Source: Sipunculus nudus | Taxonomy: Eukaryota > Annelida > Sipuncula > Golfingiida > Sipunculidae | Length of the DNA: 64,000 nucleotides | Direction of reading: 5' to 3' | NCBI GenBank assembly: GCA_026874595.1 | Contig: CM049320.1 | Span: 35,436,214-35,500,213, forward strand | Part shown: one piece after another, positions 10,161 to 21,500 of the stretch | How positions within the stretch are numbered: position 1 is the first letter of the stretch | Layout: every line of letters starts with the position of its first letter | Translations under genes and position numbers: made by a program | Notes under the pieces: model-generated | What the model saw: the letters and a program-made list of their open reading frames with translations, nothing else | What the model was told of the DNA's origin: nothing | Databases searched by the model: none

Positions 10161-12301
10161 ACAGTGATATCACAGGATGACATAAAAAATGTGACACCAC
10201 AGTGAATTGACGGCTGTGAGCTCACAGTGATAGAATGGCATTGAGGTCATGTATGTTACACAACAGGTAGTTTAGAGTGATATCACAGGATGACATAAAA
10301 AATGTGACACCACAGTGAATTCACTACTGTGAGCTCACAGTGATAGTATGGCATTGAGGTCATATATGTTACACAAGAGGTAGTTTAGAGTGATATCACA
10401 GGATGACATAAAAAATGTGACACCACAGTGAACTGACAACTGTGAGCTCACAGTGATATCATGGCATTGAGGTCATGTATGTTACACAACAGGTAGTTTA
10501 GAGTGATATCACAGGATTACGTAAAAATGTGACACCACAGTGAATTGACAACTGTGAGCTCACAGTGCTAGCATGGCATTGAGGTCATGTATGTTACACA
10601 ACAGGTAGTTTAGAGTGATATCACAGGATGACATAAAAAATGTGACACCACAGTGAATTGACGGCTTTGAGCTCACAGTGATAGCATGGCATTGAGGTCA
10701 TGTGTGTTTCACATAAGGTAGTTTAGAGTGATATCACAGGATTACATAAAAAATGTGACACCACAGTGAATTGACAACTGTGAGCTCACAGTGCTAGCAT
10801 GGCATTGAGGTCATGTATGTTACACAACAGTTAGTTTAGAGTGATATCACAGGATGACATAAAAAATGTGACACCACAGTGAATTGACGGCTGTGAGCTC
10901 ACAGTGTTAGCATGGCATTGAGGTCATGTGTGTTTCACATAAGGTAGTTTAGAGTGATATCACAAGATGACATAAAAAATATGACACCACAGTGAATTGA
11001 CAACTGTGAGCTCACAGTGATAGCATGGCATTGAGGTCATGTATGTTACACAACAGGTAGTTTAGAGTGATATCACAGGAACATAACAAATGTGACACCA
11101 CAGTGAATTGACAACTGTGAGCTCACAGGGATAGCATGGCATTGAGGTCATGTATGTTACACAACAGGTAGTTTAGAGTGATATCACAGGATGACATAAA
11201 AAATGTGACACTTAAGGGAATTGACAACTGTGAGCTCACAGTGATAGCATGGCATTGAGGTCATGTATGTTACACAACAGGTAGTTTAGAGTGATATCAC
11301 AGGATGACATAAAAAATGTGACACCACAGTGAATTGACAACTGTGAGCTCACAGTGATATCATGGCATTAAAGTCATGTACGTTACACAACAGGTACTTT
11401 AGAGTGATATCACAGGATGACATAAAAATGTGACACCACAGTGAATTGACGGGTGTGAGCTCACAGTGATAGCATGGCATTGAGGTCATGTGTGTTTCAC
11501 AACAGGTAGTTTAGAGTGATATCACAAGATGACATAAAAAATATGACACCACAGTGAATTGACAACTGTGAGCTCACAGTGATAGCATGGCATTGAGGTC
11601 ATATATGTTACACAACAGGTAGTTTAGAGTGATATCACAGGAACATAAAAAATGTGACACCACAGTGAATTGACAACTGTGAGCTCACAGGGATAGCATA
11701 GCATTGAGGTCATGTATGTTACACAACAGGTAGTTTAGAGTGATATCACAGGATGACATAAAAAATGTGACACCACAGTGAATTGACAACTGTGAGCTCA
11801 CAGTGATAGCATGGCATTGAGGTCATGTATGTTACACAACAGGTAGTTTAGAGTGATATCACAGGATGACATAAAAAAATGTGACACCACAGTGAATTGA
11901 CAACTGTGAGCTCACAGTGATAGGATGGCATTAAAGTCATGTACGTTACACAACAGGTAGTTTAGAGTGATATTACAGGATGACATAAAAAATATGACAC
12001 CACAGTGAATTAACAACTGTGCGCTCACAGTGATAGCATGGCATTGAGGTCATGTATGTTACACAACAGGTAGTTTAGAGTGATATCACAGGATGACATG
12101 AAAATGTGACACCTCAGTGAATTGACGGCTGTGAGCTCACAGTGATAGCATGGCATTGAGGTCATCTATGTTACACAACAGGTAGTTTAGAGTGATATCA
12201 CAGGATGACATAAAAAATGTGACACCACAGTGAATTGACAACTGTGAGCTCACAGTGATAGCATGGCATTGAGGTCATGTATGTTACACAACAGGTAGTT
12301 T
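10161..12301 (+). repeat. 2,141-bp tandem duplication, copy 1 (19 monomers)
   Basis: Ordered markers are TTTACAGTGATATC, GATAGAATGG, TTCACTACTG with GATAGTATGG, ACACAAGAGG, GATTACGTAAAAATG, GACGGCTTTGAG, GTGTTAGC, GGAACATAAC, CACTTAAGGGAATTG, GACGGGTGTGAG, CATAGCATTGAGG, TTAACAACTGTGCGC and CACCTCAGTG. The same order follows at an offset of 2,141 bp. This length is 19 x 113 minus 6 bp, which matches the short monomers inside it. Confidence 0.9.
11169..11281 (+). repeat. Variant monomer with CACTTAAGGGAATTG
   Basis: This monomer has GACACTTAAGGGAATT where others have GACACCACAGTGAATT, four substitutions within six bases. The same variant is at about 11,211, 13,352, 24,409, 31,065, 37,608, 41,672, 46,638, 51,149 and 59,276, and nowhere in the first 11 kb. 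All carry the same neighbours (a GGAACATAAC monomer two units before), so they descend from a single event. Confidence 0.9.
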
Positions 12302-14442
12302 ACAGTGATATCACAGGATGACATAAAAAATGTGACACCACAGTGAATTGACGGCTGTGAGCTCACAGTGATAGAATGGCATTGAGGTCATGTATGTTAC
12401 ACAACAGGTAGTTTAGAGTGATATCACAGGATGACATAAAAAATGTGACACCACAGTGAATTCACTACTGTGAGCTCACAGTGATAGTATGGCATTGAGG
12501 TCATATATGTTACACAAGAGGTAGTTTAGAGTGATATCACAGGATGACATAAAAAATGTGACACCACAGTGAACTGACAACTGTGAGCTCACAGTGATAT
12601 CATGGCATTGAGGTCATGTATGTTACACAACAGGTAGTTTAGAGTGATATCACAGGATTACGTAAAAATGTGACACCACAGTGAATTGACAACTGTGAGC
12701 TCACAGTGCTAGCATGGCATTGAGGTCATGTATGTTACACAACAGGTAGTTTAGAGTGATATCACAGGATGACATAAAAAATGTGACACCACAGTGAATT
12801 GACGGCTTTGAGCTCACAGTGATAGCATGGCATTGAGGTCATGTGTGTTTCACATAAGGTAGTTTAGAGTGATATCACAGGATTACATAAAAAATGTGAC
12901 ACCACAGTGAATTGACAACTGTGAGCTCACAGTGCTAGCATGGCATTGAGGTCATGTATGTTACACAACAGTTAGTTTAGAGTGATATCACAGGATGACA
13001 TAAAAAATGTGACACCACAGTGAATTGACGGCTGTGAGCTCACAGTGTTAGCATGGCATTGAGGTCATGTGTGTTTCACATAAGGTAGTTTAGAGTGATA
13101 TCACAAGATGACATAAAAAATATGACACCACAGTGAATTGACAACTGTGAGCTCACAGTGATAGCATGGCATTGAGGTCATGTATGTTACACAACAGGTA
13201 GTTTAGAGTGATATCACAGGAACATAACAAATGTGACACCACAGTGAATTGACAACTGTGAGCTCACAGGGATAGCATGGCATTGAGGTCATGTATGTTA
13301 CACAACAGGTAGTTTAGAGTGATATCACAGGATGACATAAAAAATGTGACACTTAAGGGAATTGACAACTGTGAGCTCACAGTGATAGCATGGCATTGAG
13401 GTCATGTATGTTACACAACAGGTAGTTTAGAGTGATATCACAGGATGACATAAAAAATGTGACACCACAGTGAATTGACAACTGTGAGCTCACAGTGATA
13501 TCATGGCATTAAAGTCATGTACGTTACACAACAGGTACTTTAGAGTGATATCACAGGATGACATAAAAATGTGACACCACAGTGAATTGACGGGTGTGAG
13601 CTCACAGTGATAGCATGGCATTGAGGTCATGTGTGTTTCACAACAGGTAGTTTAGAGTGATATCACAAGATGACATAAAAAATATGACACCACAGTGAAT
13701 TGACAACTGTGAGCTCACAGTGATAGCATGGCATTGAGGTCATATATGTTACACAACAGGTAGTTTAGAGTGATATCACAGGAACATAAAAAATGTGACA
13801 CCACAGTGAATTGACAACTGTGAGCTCACAGGGATAGCATAGCATTGAGGTCATGTATGTTACACAACAGGTAGTTTAGAGTGATATCACAGGATGACAT
13901 AAAAAATGTGACACCACAGTGAATTGACAACTGTGAGCTCACAGTGATAGCATGGCATTGAGGTCATGTATGTTACACAACAGGTAGTTTAGAGTGATAT
14001 CACAGGATGACATAAAAAAATGTGACACCACAGTGAATTGACAACTGTGAGCTCACAGTGATAGGATGGCATTAAAGTCATGTACGTTACACAACAGGTA
14101 GTTTAGAGTGATATTACAGGATGACATAAAAAATATGACACCACAGTGAATTTACAACTGTGCGCTCACAGTGATAGCATGGCATTGAGGTCATGTATGT
14201 TACACAACAGGTAGTTTAGAGTGATATCACAGGATGACATGAAAATGTGACACCTCAGTGAATTGACGGCTGTGAGCTCACAGTGATAGCATGGCATTGA
14301 GGTCATCTATGTTACACAACAGGTAGTTTAGAGTGATATCACAGGATGACATAAAAAATGTGACACCACAGTGAATTGACAACTGTGAGCTCACAGTGAT
14401 AGCATGGCATTGAGGTCATGTATGTTACACAACAGGTAGTTT
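12302..14442 (+). repeat. 2,141-bp tandem duplication, copy 2
   Basis: The sequence repeats 10,161-12,301 with very few differences that I noticed, for example TTTACAACTGTGCGC near 14,151 for TTAACAACTGTGCGC. After about 14,442 it stops following the first copy (TTTAGAG instead of TTTACAG) and continues as 25,499 does. The copy of this region at 23,359-25,498 has the unit only once, so the duplication arose in this segment or was lost in the other. Confidence 0.9.
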
Positions 14443-14978
14443 AGAGTGATATCACAGGATGACATAAAAGTGTGACACCACAGTTAATTGACTACTGTGA
14501 GCTCACAGAGATAGCATGGCATTAAAGTCATGTACGTTACACAACAGGTAGTTTAGAGTGATATTACAGGATGACATAAAAAATATGACACCACAGTGAA
14601 TTGATAACTGTGCGCTCACAGTAATAGCATGGCATTGAGGTCATGTATGTTACACAACAGGTAGTTTAGAGTGATATCACAGGATGACATAAAAATGTGA
14701 CACCTCAGTGAATTGACGGCTGTGAGCTCACAGTGATAGCATGGCATTGAGGTCATCTATGTTACACAACAGGTAGTTTAGAGTGATATCACAGGATGAC
14801 ATAAAAAATGTGACACCACAGTGAATTGACAACTGTGAGCTCACAGTGATAGCATGGCATTGAGGTCATGTATGTTACACAACAGGTAGTTTAGAGTGAT
14901 ATCACAGGATGACATAAAAAATGTGACACCACAGTGAATTGACTACTGTGAGCTCACAGAGATAGCATGGCATTGAGG
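14443..14978 (+). repeat. Satellite junction block (GTGACACCTC / ACAGAGATAGC markers)
   Basis: The block carries GACATAAAAGTGTGAC with CAGTTAATTGACTACTG, CACAGAGATAGC, TTGATAACTGTGCGC, CACAGTAATAGC and a second CACCTCAGTG. It corresponds to about 25,500-25,733 plus the three monomers seen at 31,939-32,277 but missing at 25,733. At about 14,979 it switches to CATATATG and GAACTGAC sequence as at 7,201. Confidence 0.8.
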
Positions 14979-17230
14979 TCATATATGTTACACAACAGGT
15001 AGTTTAGAGTGATATCACAGGATGACATAAAAAATGTGACACCACAGTGAACTGACAACTGTGAGCTCACAGTGATATCATGGCATTGAGGTCATGTATG
15101 TTACACAACAGGTAGTTTAGAGTGATATCACAGGATAACATAAAAAATATGACACCACAGTGAATTGACAACTGTGAGCTCACAGTGCTAGCATGGCATT
15201 GAGGTCATGTATGTTACACAACAGGTAGTTTAGAGTGATATCACAGGATGACATAAAAAATGTGACACCACAGTGAATTGACGGCTGTGAGCTCACAGTG
15301 ATAGCATGGCATTGAGGTCATGTGTGTTTCACATAAGGTAGTTTAGAGTGATATCACAAGATGACATAAAAAATATGACACCACAGTGAATTGACAACTG
15401 TGAGCTCACAGTGATAGCATGGCATTGAGGTCATGTATGTTACACAACAGGTAGTTTAGAGTGATATCACAGGAACATAACAAATGTGACACCACAGTGA
15501 ATTGACAACTGTGAGCTCACAGGGATAGCATGGCATTGAGGTCATGTATGTTACACAACAGGTAGTTTAGAGTGATATCACAGGATGACATAAAAAATGT
15601 GACACCACAGTGAATTGACAACTGTGAGCTCACAGTGATAGGATGGCATTAAAGTCATGTACGTTACACAACAGGTACTTTAGAGTGATATCACAGGATG
15701 ACATAAAAATGTGACACCACAGTGAATTGACGGCTGTGAGCTCACAGTGATAGCATGGCATTGAGGTCATGTGTGTTTCACAACAGGTAGTTAAGAGTGA
15801 TATCACAAGATGACATAAAAAATGTGACACCACAGTGAATTGACGGCTGTGAGCTCACAGTGATAGCATGGCATTGAGGTCACATATGTTACACAACAGG
15901 TAGTTTAGAGTGATATCACAAGATAACATAAAAAATATCACACCACAGTGAATTGACAACTGTGAGCTCACAGTGATAGCATGGCACTGAGGTCATGTAT
16001 GTTACACAACAGGTAGTTTAGAGTGATATCACAGGATGACATAAAAAATGTGACACCACAGTGAATTGACAACTGTGAGCCCACAGTGATAGCATGGCAT
16101 TGAGGTCATGTATGTTACACAACAGGTAGTTTAGAGTGATATCACAAGATGACATAAAAAATGTGACACCACAGTGAATTCACAACTGTGAGCTCACAGT
16201 GATAGCATGGCATTGAGGTCATGCATGTTACACAACAGGTAGTTTAGAGTGATATCACAAGATGACATAAAAAATGTGACACCACAGTGAATTGACAACT
16301 GTGAGCTCACAGTGATAGCATGGCATTGAGGTCATGTATGTTACACAACAGGTAGTTGACAGTGATATCACAGGATGACATAAAAAATGTGACACCACAG
16401 TGAATTGACGGCTGTGAGCTCACAGTGATAGAATGGCATTGAGGTCATGTATGTTACACAACAGGTAGTTTAGAGTGATATCACAGGATGACATAAAAAA
16501 TGTGACACCACAGTGAATTCACTACTGTGAGCTCACAGTGATAGCATGGCATTGAGGTCATATATGTTACACAACAGGTAGTTTAGAGTGATATCACAGG
16601 ATGACATAAAAAATGTGACACCACAGTGAACTGACAACTGTGAGCTCACAGTGATAGCATGGCATTGAGGTCATGTATGTTACACAACAGGTAGTTTAGA
16701 GTGATATCACAAGATGACATAAAAAATGTGACACCACAGTGAATTGACAACTGTGAGCTCACAGTGATAGCATGGCATCGAGGTCATGTATGTTACACAA
16801 CAGGTAGTTTAGAGTGATATCACAAGATGACATAAAAAATATGACACCACAGTGAATTGACAACTGTGAGCTCACAGTGATAGCATGGCATTGAGGTCAT
16901 GTATGTTACACAACAGGTAGTTTAGAGTGATATCACAAGATGACATAAAAAATGTGACACCACAGTGAATTGACAACTGTGAGCTCACAGTGATAGCATG
17001 GCACTGAGGTCATGTATGTTACACAACAGGTAGTTTAGAGTGATATCACAGGATGACATAAAAAATGTGACACCACAGTGAATTGACAACTGTGAGCTCA
17101 CAGTGATAGGATGGCATTAAAGTCATGTACGTTACACAACAGGTACTTTAGAGTGATATCACAGGATGACATAAAAATGTGACACCACAGTGAATTGACG
17201 GCTGTGAGCTCACAGTGATAGCATGGCATT
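14979..17230 (+). repeat. Copy of 7,201-9,452 (7,778-bp offset)
   Basis: The marker order from GATATCATGG through GGAACATAAC, GGATGGCATTAAAG, TAGTTGACAG and the second GGATGGCATTAAAG matches 7,201-9,452. The match ends at about 17,230: the following TCATCTGGTTTC monomer is missing and the sequence passes directly to GAGGTCACATATG. This is a loss of one monomer (112 bp) relative to the other copies. Confidence 0.85.
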
Positions 17231-17820
17231 GAGGTCACATATGTTACACAACAGGTAGTTTAGAGTGATATCACAAGATAACATAAAAAATATCACACCA
17301 CAGTGAATTGACAACTGTGAGCTCACAGTGATAGCATGGCACTGAGGTCATGTATGTTACACAACAGGTAGTTTAGAGTGATATCACAGGATGACATAAA
17401 AAATGTGACACCACAGTGAATTGACAACTGTGAGCCCACAGTGATAGCATGGCATTGAGGTCATGTATGTTACACAACAGGTAGTTTAGAGTGATATCAC
17501 AAGATGGCATAAAAAATGTGACACCACAGTGAATTCACAACTGTGAGCTCACAGTGATAGCATGGCATTGAGGTCATGCATGTTACACAACAGGTAGTTT
17601 AGAGTGATATCACAAGATGACATAAAAAATGTGACACCACAGTGAATTGACAACTGTGAGCTCACAGTGATAGCATGGCATTGAGGTCATGTATGTTACA
17701 CAACAGGTAGTTTACAGTGATATCACAGGATGACATAAAAAATGTGACACCACAGTGAATTGACGGCTGTGAGCTCACAGTGATAGAATGGCATTGAGGT
17801 CATGTATGTTACACAACAGG
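17231..17820 (+). repeat. Satellite, downstream part of the 15-17.8 kb copy
   Basis: Five or so monomers with GATAACATAAAAAATATC, GAGCCCACAG, CAAGATGGCAT, TCATGCATG, TTTACAGTG and GATAGAATGG. They match about 22,891-23,470 and also 9,5xx-10,250 without the duplicated monomer. From about 17,821 (TTTGGAGTG) the sequence leaves every other copy in the window. Confidence 0.82.
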
Positions 17821-18517
17821 TAGTTTGGAGTGATATCACAAGATGACATAAAAAATGTGACACCACAGTGAATTGACAACTGTGAGCTCACAGTGATAGC
17901 ATTGCATTGAGGTCATGTATGTTTCACAACAGGTAGTTTAGAGTGGTATCACAGGATGAAATATAAAATGTGACACCACAGTGAATTGACAACTGTAAGC
18001 TCACAGTGATAACATGGCATTGAGGTCATGTATGTTACACAACAGGTAGTTTAGAGTGATATCACAGGATGAAATAAAAAATGTGACACCACAGTGAATT
18101 GACGGCTGTGAGCTCACAGTTATAGCATGGCATTGAGGTCATGTATGTTACACAACAGTTAGTTTAGAGTGATATCACAGGATGCCATAAAAAATGTGAC
18201 ACCACAGTGAATTGACGGCTGTGACCTCACAGTGATAGCATGGCATTGAGGTTATGTATGTTACACAACAGGTAGTTTAGAGTGATATCTCAAGATGACA
18301 TAAAAAATGTGACACCACAGTGAATTGACAACTGTGAGCTCACAGTGATAGCATGGCATTAAGGCCATGTATGTTACACAACAGGTAGTTTAGAGTGATA
18401 TCACAGGTTGACATAAAAAAATGTGACACCACAGTGAATTGACAACTGTGAGCTCACAGTGATAGCATGGCATTGAGGTCATGTATGTTACACAACAGGT
18501 AGTTTAGAGTGATATCA
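17821..18517 (+). repeat. Monomers found only once in the window (about 0.7 kb)
   Basis: About six monomers hold variants I could not find elsewhere in the window: TAGTTTGGAG, AGAGTGGTATCAC, GATGAAATATAAAATG, CTGTAAGCTC, CACAGTTATAGC together with GATGAAAT, GTGACCTCAC, GAGGTTATG, TATCTCAAG, TTAAGGCCATG, CAGGTTGACAT and TATCAGAAG. They are still clearly 113-bp satellite. The block sits between the end of the 15-17.8 kb copy and the start of the 18.5-25.5 kb copy, so it escaped the local duplications. Confidence 0.85.
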
Positions 18518-21500
18518 GAAGATGACATAAAAAATGTGACACCACAGTGAATTGACAACTGTGAGCTCACAGGGATAGCATTGCATTGAGGTCATGTATG
18601 TTACACAACAGGTAGTTTAGAGTGATATCACAAGATGACATAACAAATGTGACACCACAGTGAATTGACAACTGTGAGCTCACAGTGATAGCATGGCATT
18701 GGGGTCATGTATGTTACACAACAGGTAGTTTAGAGTGATATCACAAGATGACATAAAAAATGTGACACCACAGTGAATTGACAACTGTGAGCTCACAGTG
18801 ATAGCATGGCATTGAGGTCATGTATGTTACACAACAGGTAGTTTAGAGTGATATCACAGGATGACATATAAAATGTGACACCACAGTGAATTGACAACTG
18901 TGAGCTCACAGTGATAACATGGCATTGAGGTCATGTATGTTACACAACAGGTAGTTTAGAGTGATATCACAGGATGACATAAAAAGTATGACACCACAGT
19001 AAATTGACAACTGTGAGCTCAAAGTGATAGCATGGCATTGAGGTCATGTATGTTACACAACAGGTAGTTTAGAGTGATATCACAAGATGACTTAAAAAAT
19101 GTGACACCACAGTGAATTGACAACTGTGAGCTCACAGTGATAGCATGGCATTGAGGTCATGTATGTTACACAACAGGTAGTTTAGAGTGATATCACAGGA
19201 TGACATATAAAATGTGACACCACAGTGAATTGACAACTGTGAGCTCACAGTGATAACATGGCATTGAGGTCATATATGTTACACAACAGGTAGTTTAGAG
19301 TGATATCACAGGATGACATAAAAAATATGACACCACAGTAAATTGACAACTGTGAGCTAACAGTGAGAGCATGGCATTGAGGTCATGTATGTTACACAAC
19401 AGGTAGTTTAGAGTGATATCACAGGACGCCATAAAAAATGTAACACCACAGTGAATTGACGGCTGTGAGCTCACAGTGATAGCATGGGATTGAGGTCATG
19501 TATGTTACACAACAGGTAGTTTAGAGTGATATCCCAAGATGACATAAAAATGTGACACCACAGTGAATTGACAGCTGTGAGCTCACAGTGATAGCATGGC
19601 ATTGAGGTCATGTATGTTACAGAACAGGTAGTTTAGAGTGATATCAAAAGATGACATAAAAAATGTGACACCACAGTGAAATGACAACTGTGAGCTCACA
19701 GTGATAGCATGGCATTGAGGTCATGTATGTTACACAACAGGTAGTTTAGAGTGATATCACAAGATGACATAAAAAATGTGACACCACAGTGAATTGACGG
19801 CTGTCAGCTCACAGTGATAGCATGGCATTGAGGTCATGTATGTTACACAACAGGTAGTTTAGAGTGATATCACAAGATGACATAAAAAATGTGACATCAC
19901 AGTGAATTGACAACTGTGAGCTCACAGTGATAGCATGGCATCGAGGTCATGTATGTTACACAACAGGTAGTTTAGAGTGATATCACAAGATGACATAAAA
20001 AATGTGACACCACAGTGAATTGACAACTGTGAGCTCACAGTGATAGCATGGCATTGAGGTCATGTATGTTACACAACAGGTAGTTTAGAGTGATATCACA
20101 AGATAACATAAAAAATATCACACCACAGTGAATTGACAACTGTGAGCTCACAGTGATAGCATGGCACTGAGGTCATGTATGTTACACAACAGGTAGTTTA
20201 GAGTGATATCACAGGATGACATAAAAAATGTGACACCACAGTGAATTGACAACTGTGAGCCCACAGTGATAGCATGGCATTGAGGTCATGTATGTTACAC
20301 AACAGGTAGTTTAGAGTGATATCACAAGATGACATAAAAAATGTGACACCACAGTGAATTCACAACTGTGAGCTCACAGTGATAGAATGGCATTGAGGTC
20401 ATGTATGTTACACAACAGGTAGTTTAGAGTGATATCACAGGATGACATAAAAAATGTGACACCACAGTGAATTCACTACTGTGAGCTCACAGTGATAGCA
20501 TGGCATTGAGGTCATATATGTTACACAACAGGTAGTTTAGAGTGATATCACAGGATGACATAAAAAATGTGACACCACAGTGAACTGACAACTGTGAGCT
20601 CACAGTGATATCATGGCATTGAGGTCATGTATGTTACACAACAGGTAGTTTAGAGTGATATCACAGGATAACATAAAAAATATGACACCACAGTGAATTG
20701 ACAACTGTGAGCTCACAGTGCTAGCATGGCATTGAGGTCATGTATGTTACACAACAGGTAGTTTAGAGTGATATCACAGGATGACATAAAAAATGTGACA
20801 CCACAGTGAATTGACGGCTGTGAGCTCACAGTGATAGCATGGCATTGAGGTCATGTGTGTTTCACATAAGGTAGTTTAGAGTGATATCACAAGATGACAT
20901 AAAAAATATGACACCACAGTGAATTGACAACTGTGAGCTCACAGTGATAGCATGGCATTGAGGTCATGTATGTTACACAACAGGTAGTTTAGAGTGATAT
21001 CACAGGAACATAACAAATGTGACACCACAGTGAATTGACAACTGTGAGCTCACAGGGATAGCATGGCATTGAGGTCATGTATGTTACACAACAGGTAGTT
21101 TAGAGTGATATCACAGGATGACATAAAAAATGTGACACCACAGTGAATTGACAACTGTGAGCTCACAGTGATAGGATGGCATTAAAGTCATGTACGTTAC
21201 ACAACAGGTACTTTAGAGTGATATCACAGGATGACATAAAAATGTGACACCACAGTGAATTGACGGCTGTGAGCTCACAGTGATAGCATGGCATTGAGGT
21301 CATGTGTGTTTCACAACAGGTAGTTAAGAGTGATATCACAAGATGACATAAAAAATGTGACACCACAGTGAATTGACGGCTGTGAGCTCACAGTGATAGC
21401 ATGGCATTGAGGTCACATATGTTACACAACAGGTAGTTTAGAGTGATATCACAAGATAACATAAAAAATATCACACCACAGTGAATTGACAACTGTGAGC

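Noticed and set aside
10510-10525. TTACGTAA palindrome in GATTACGTAAAAATG as a bZIP binding site
   Set aside because: It occurs in only a few copies (near 10,516, 12,657, 23,714, 45,942 and 58,581) that trace to one variant monomer, so there is no sign of selection for it.
17821-18517. Transposon insertion at the non-duplicated island
   Set aside because: The monomer period continues through it without interruption and no inverted ends or target duplications are seen; it is only divergent satellite.
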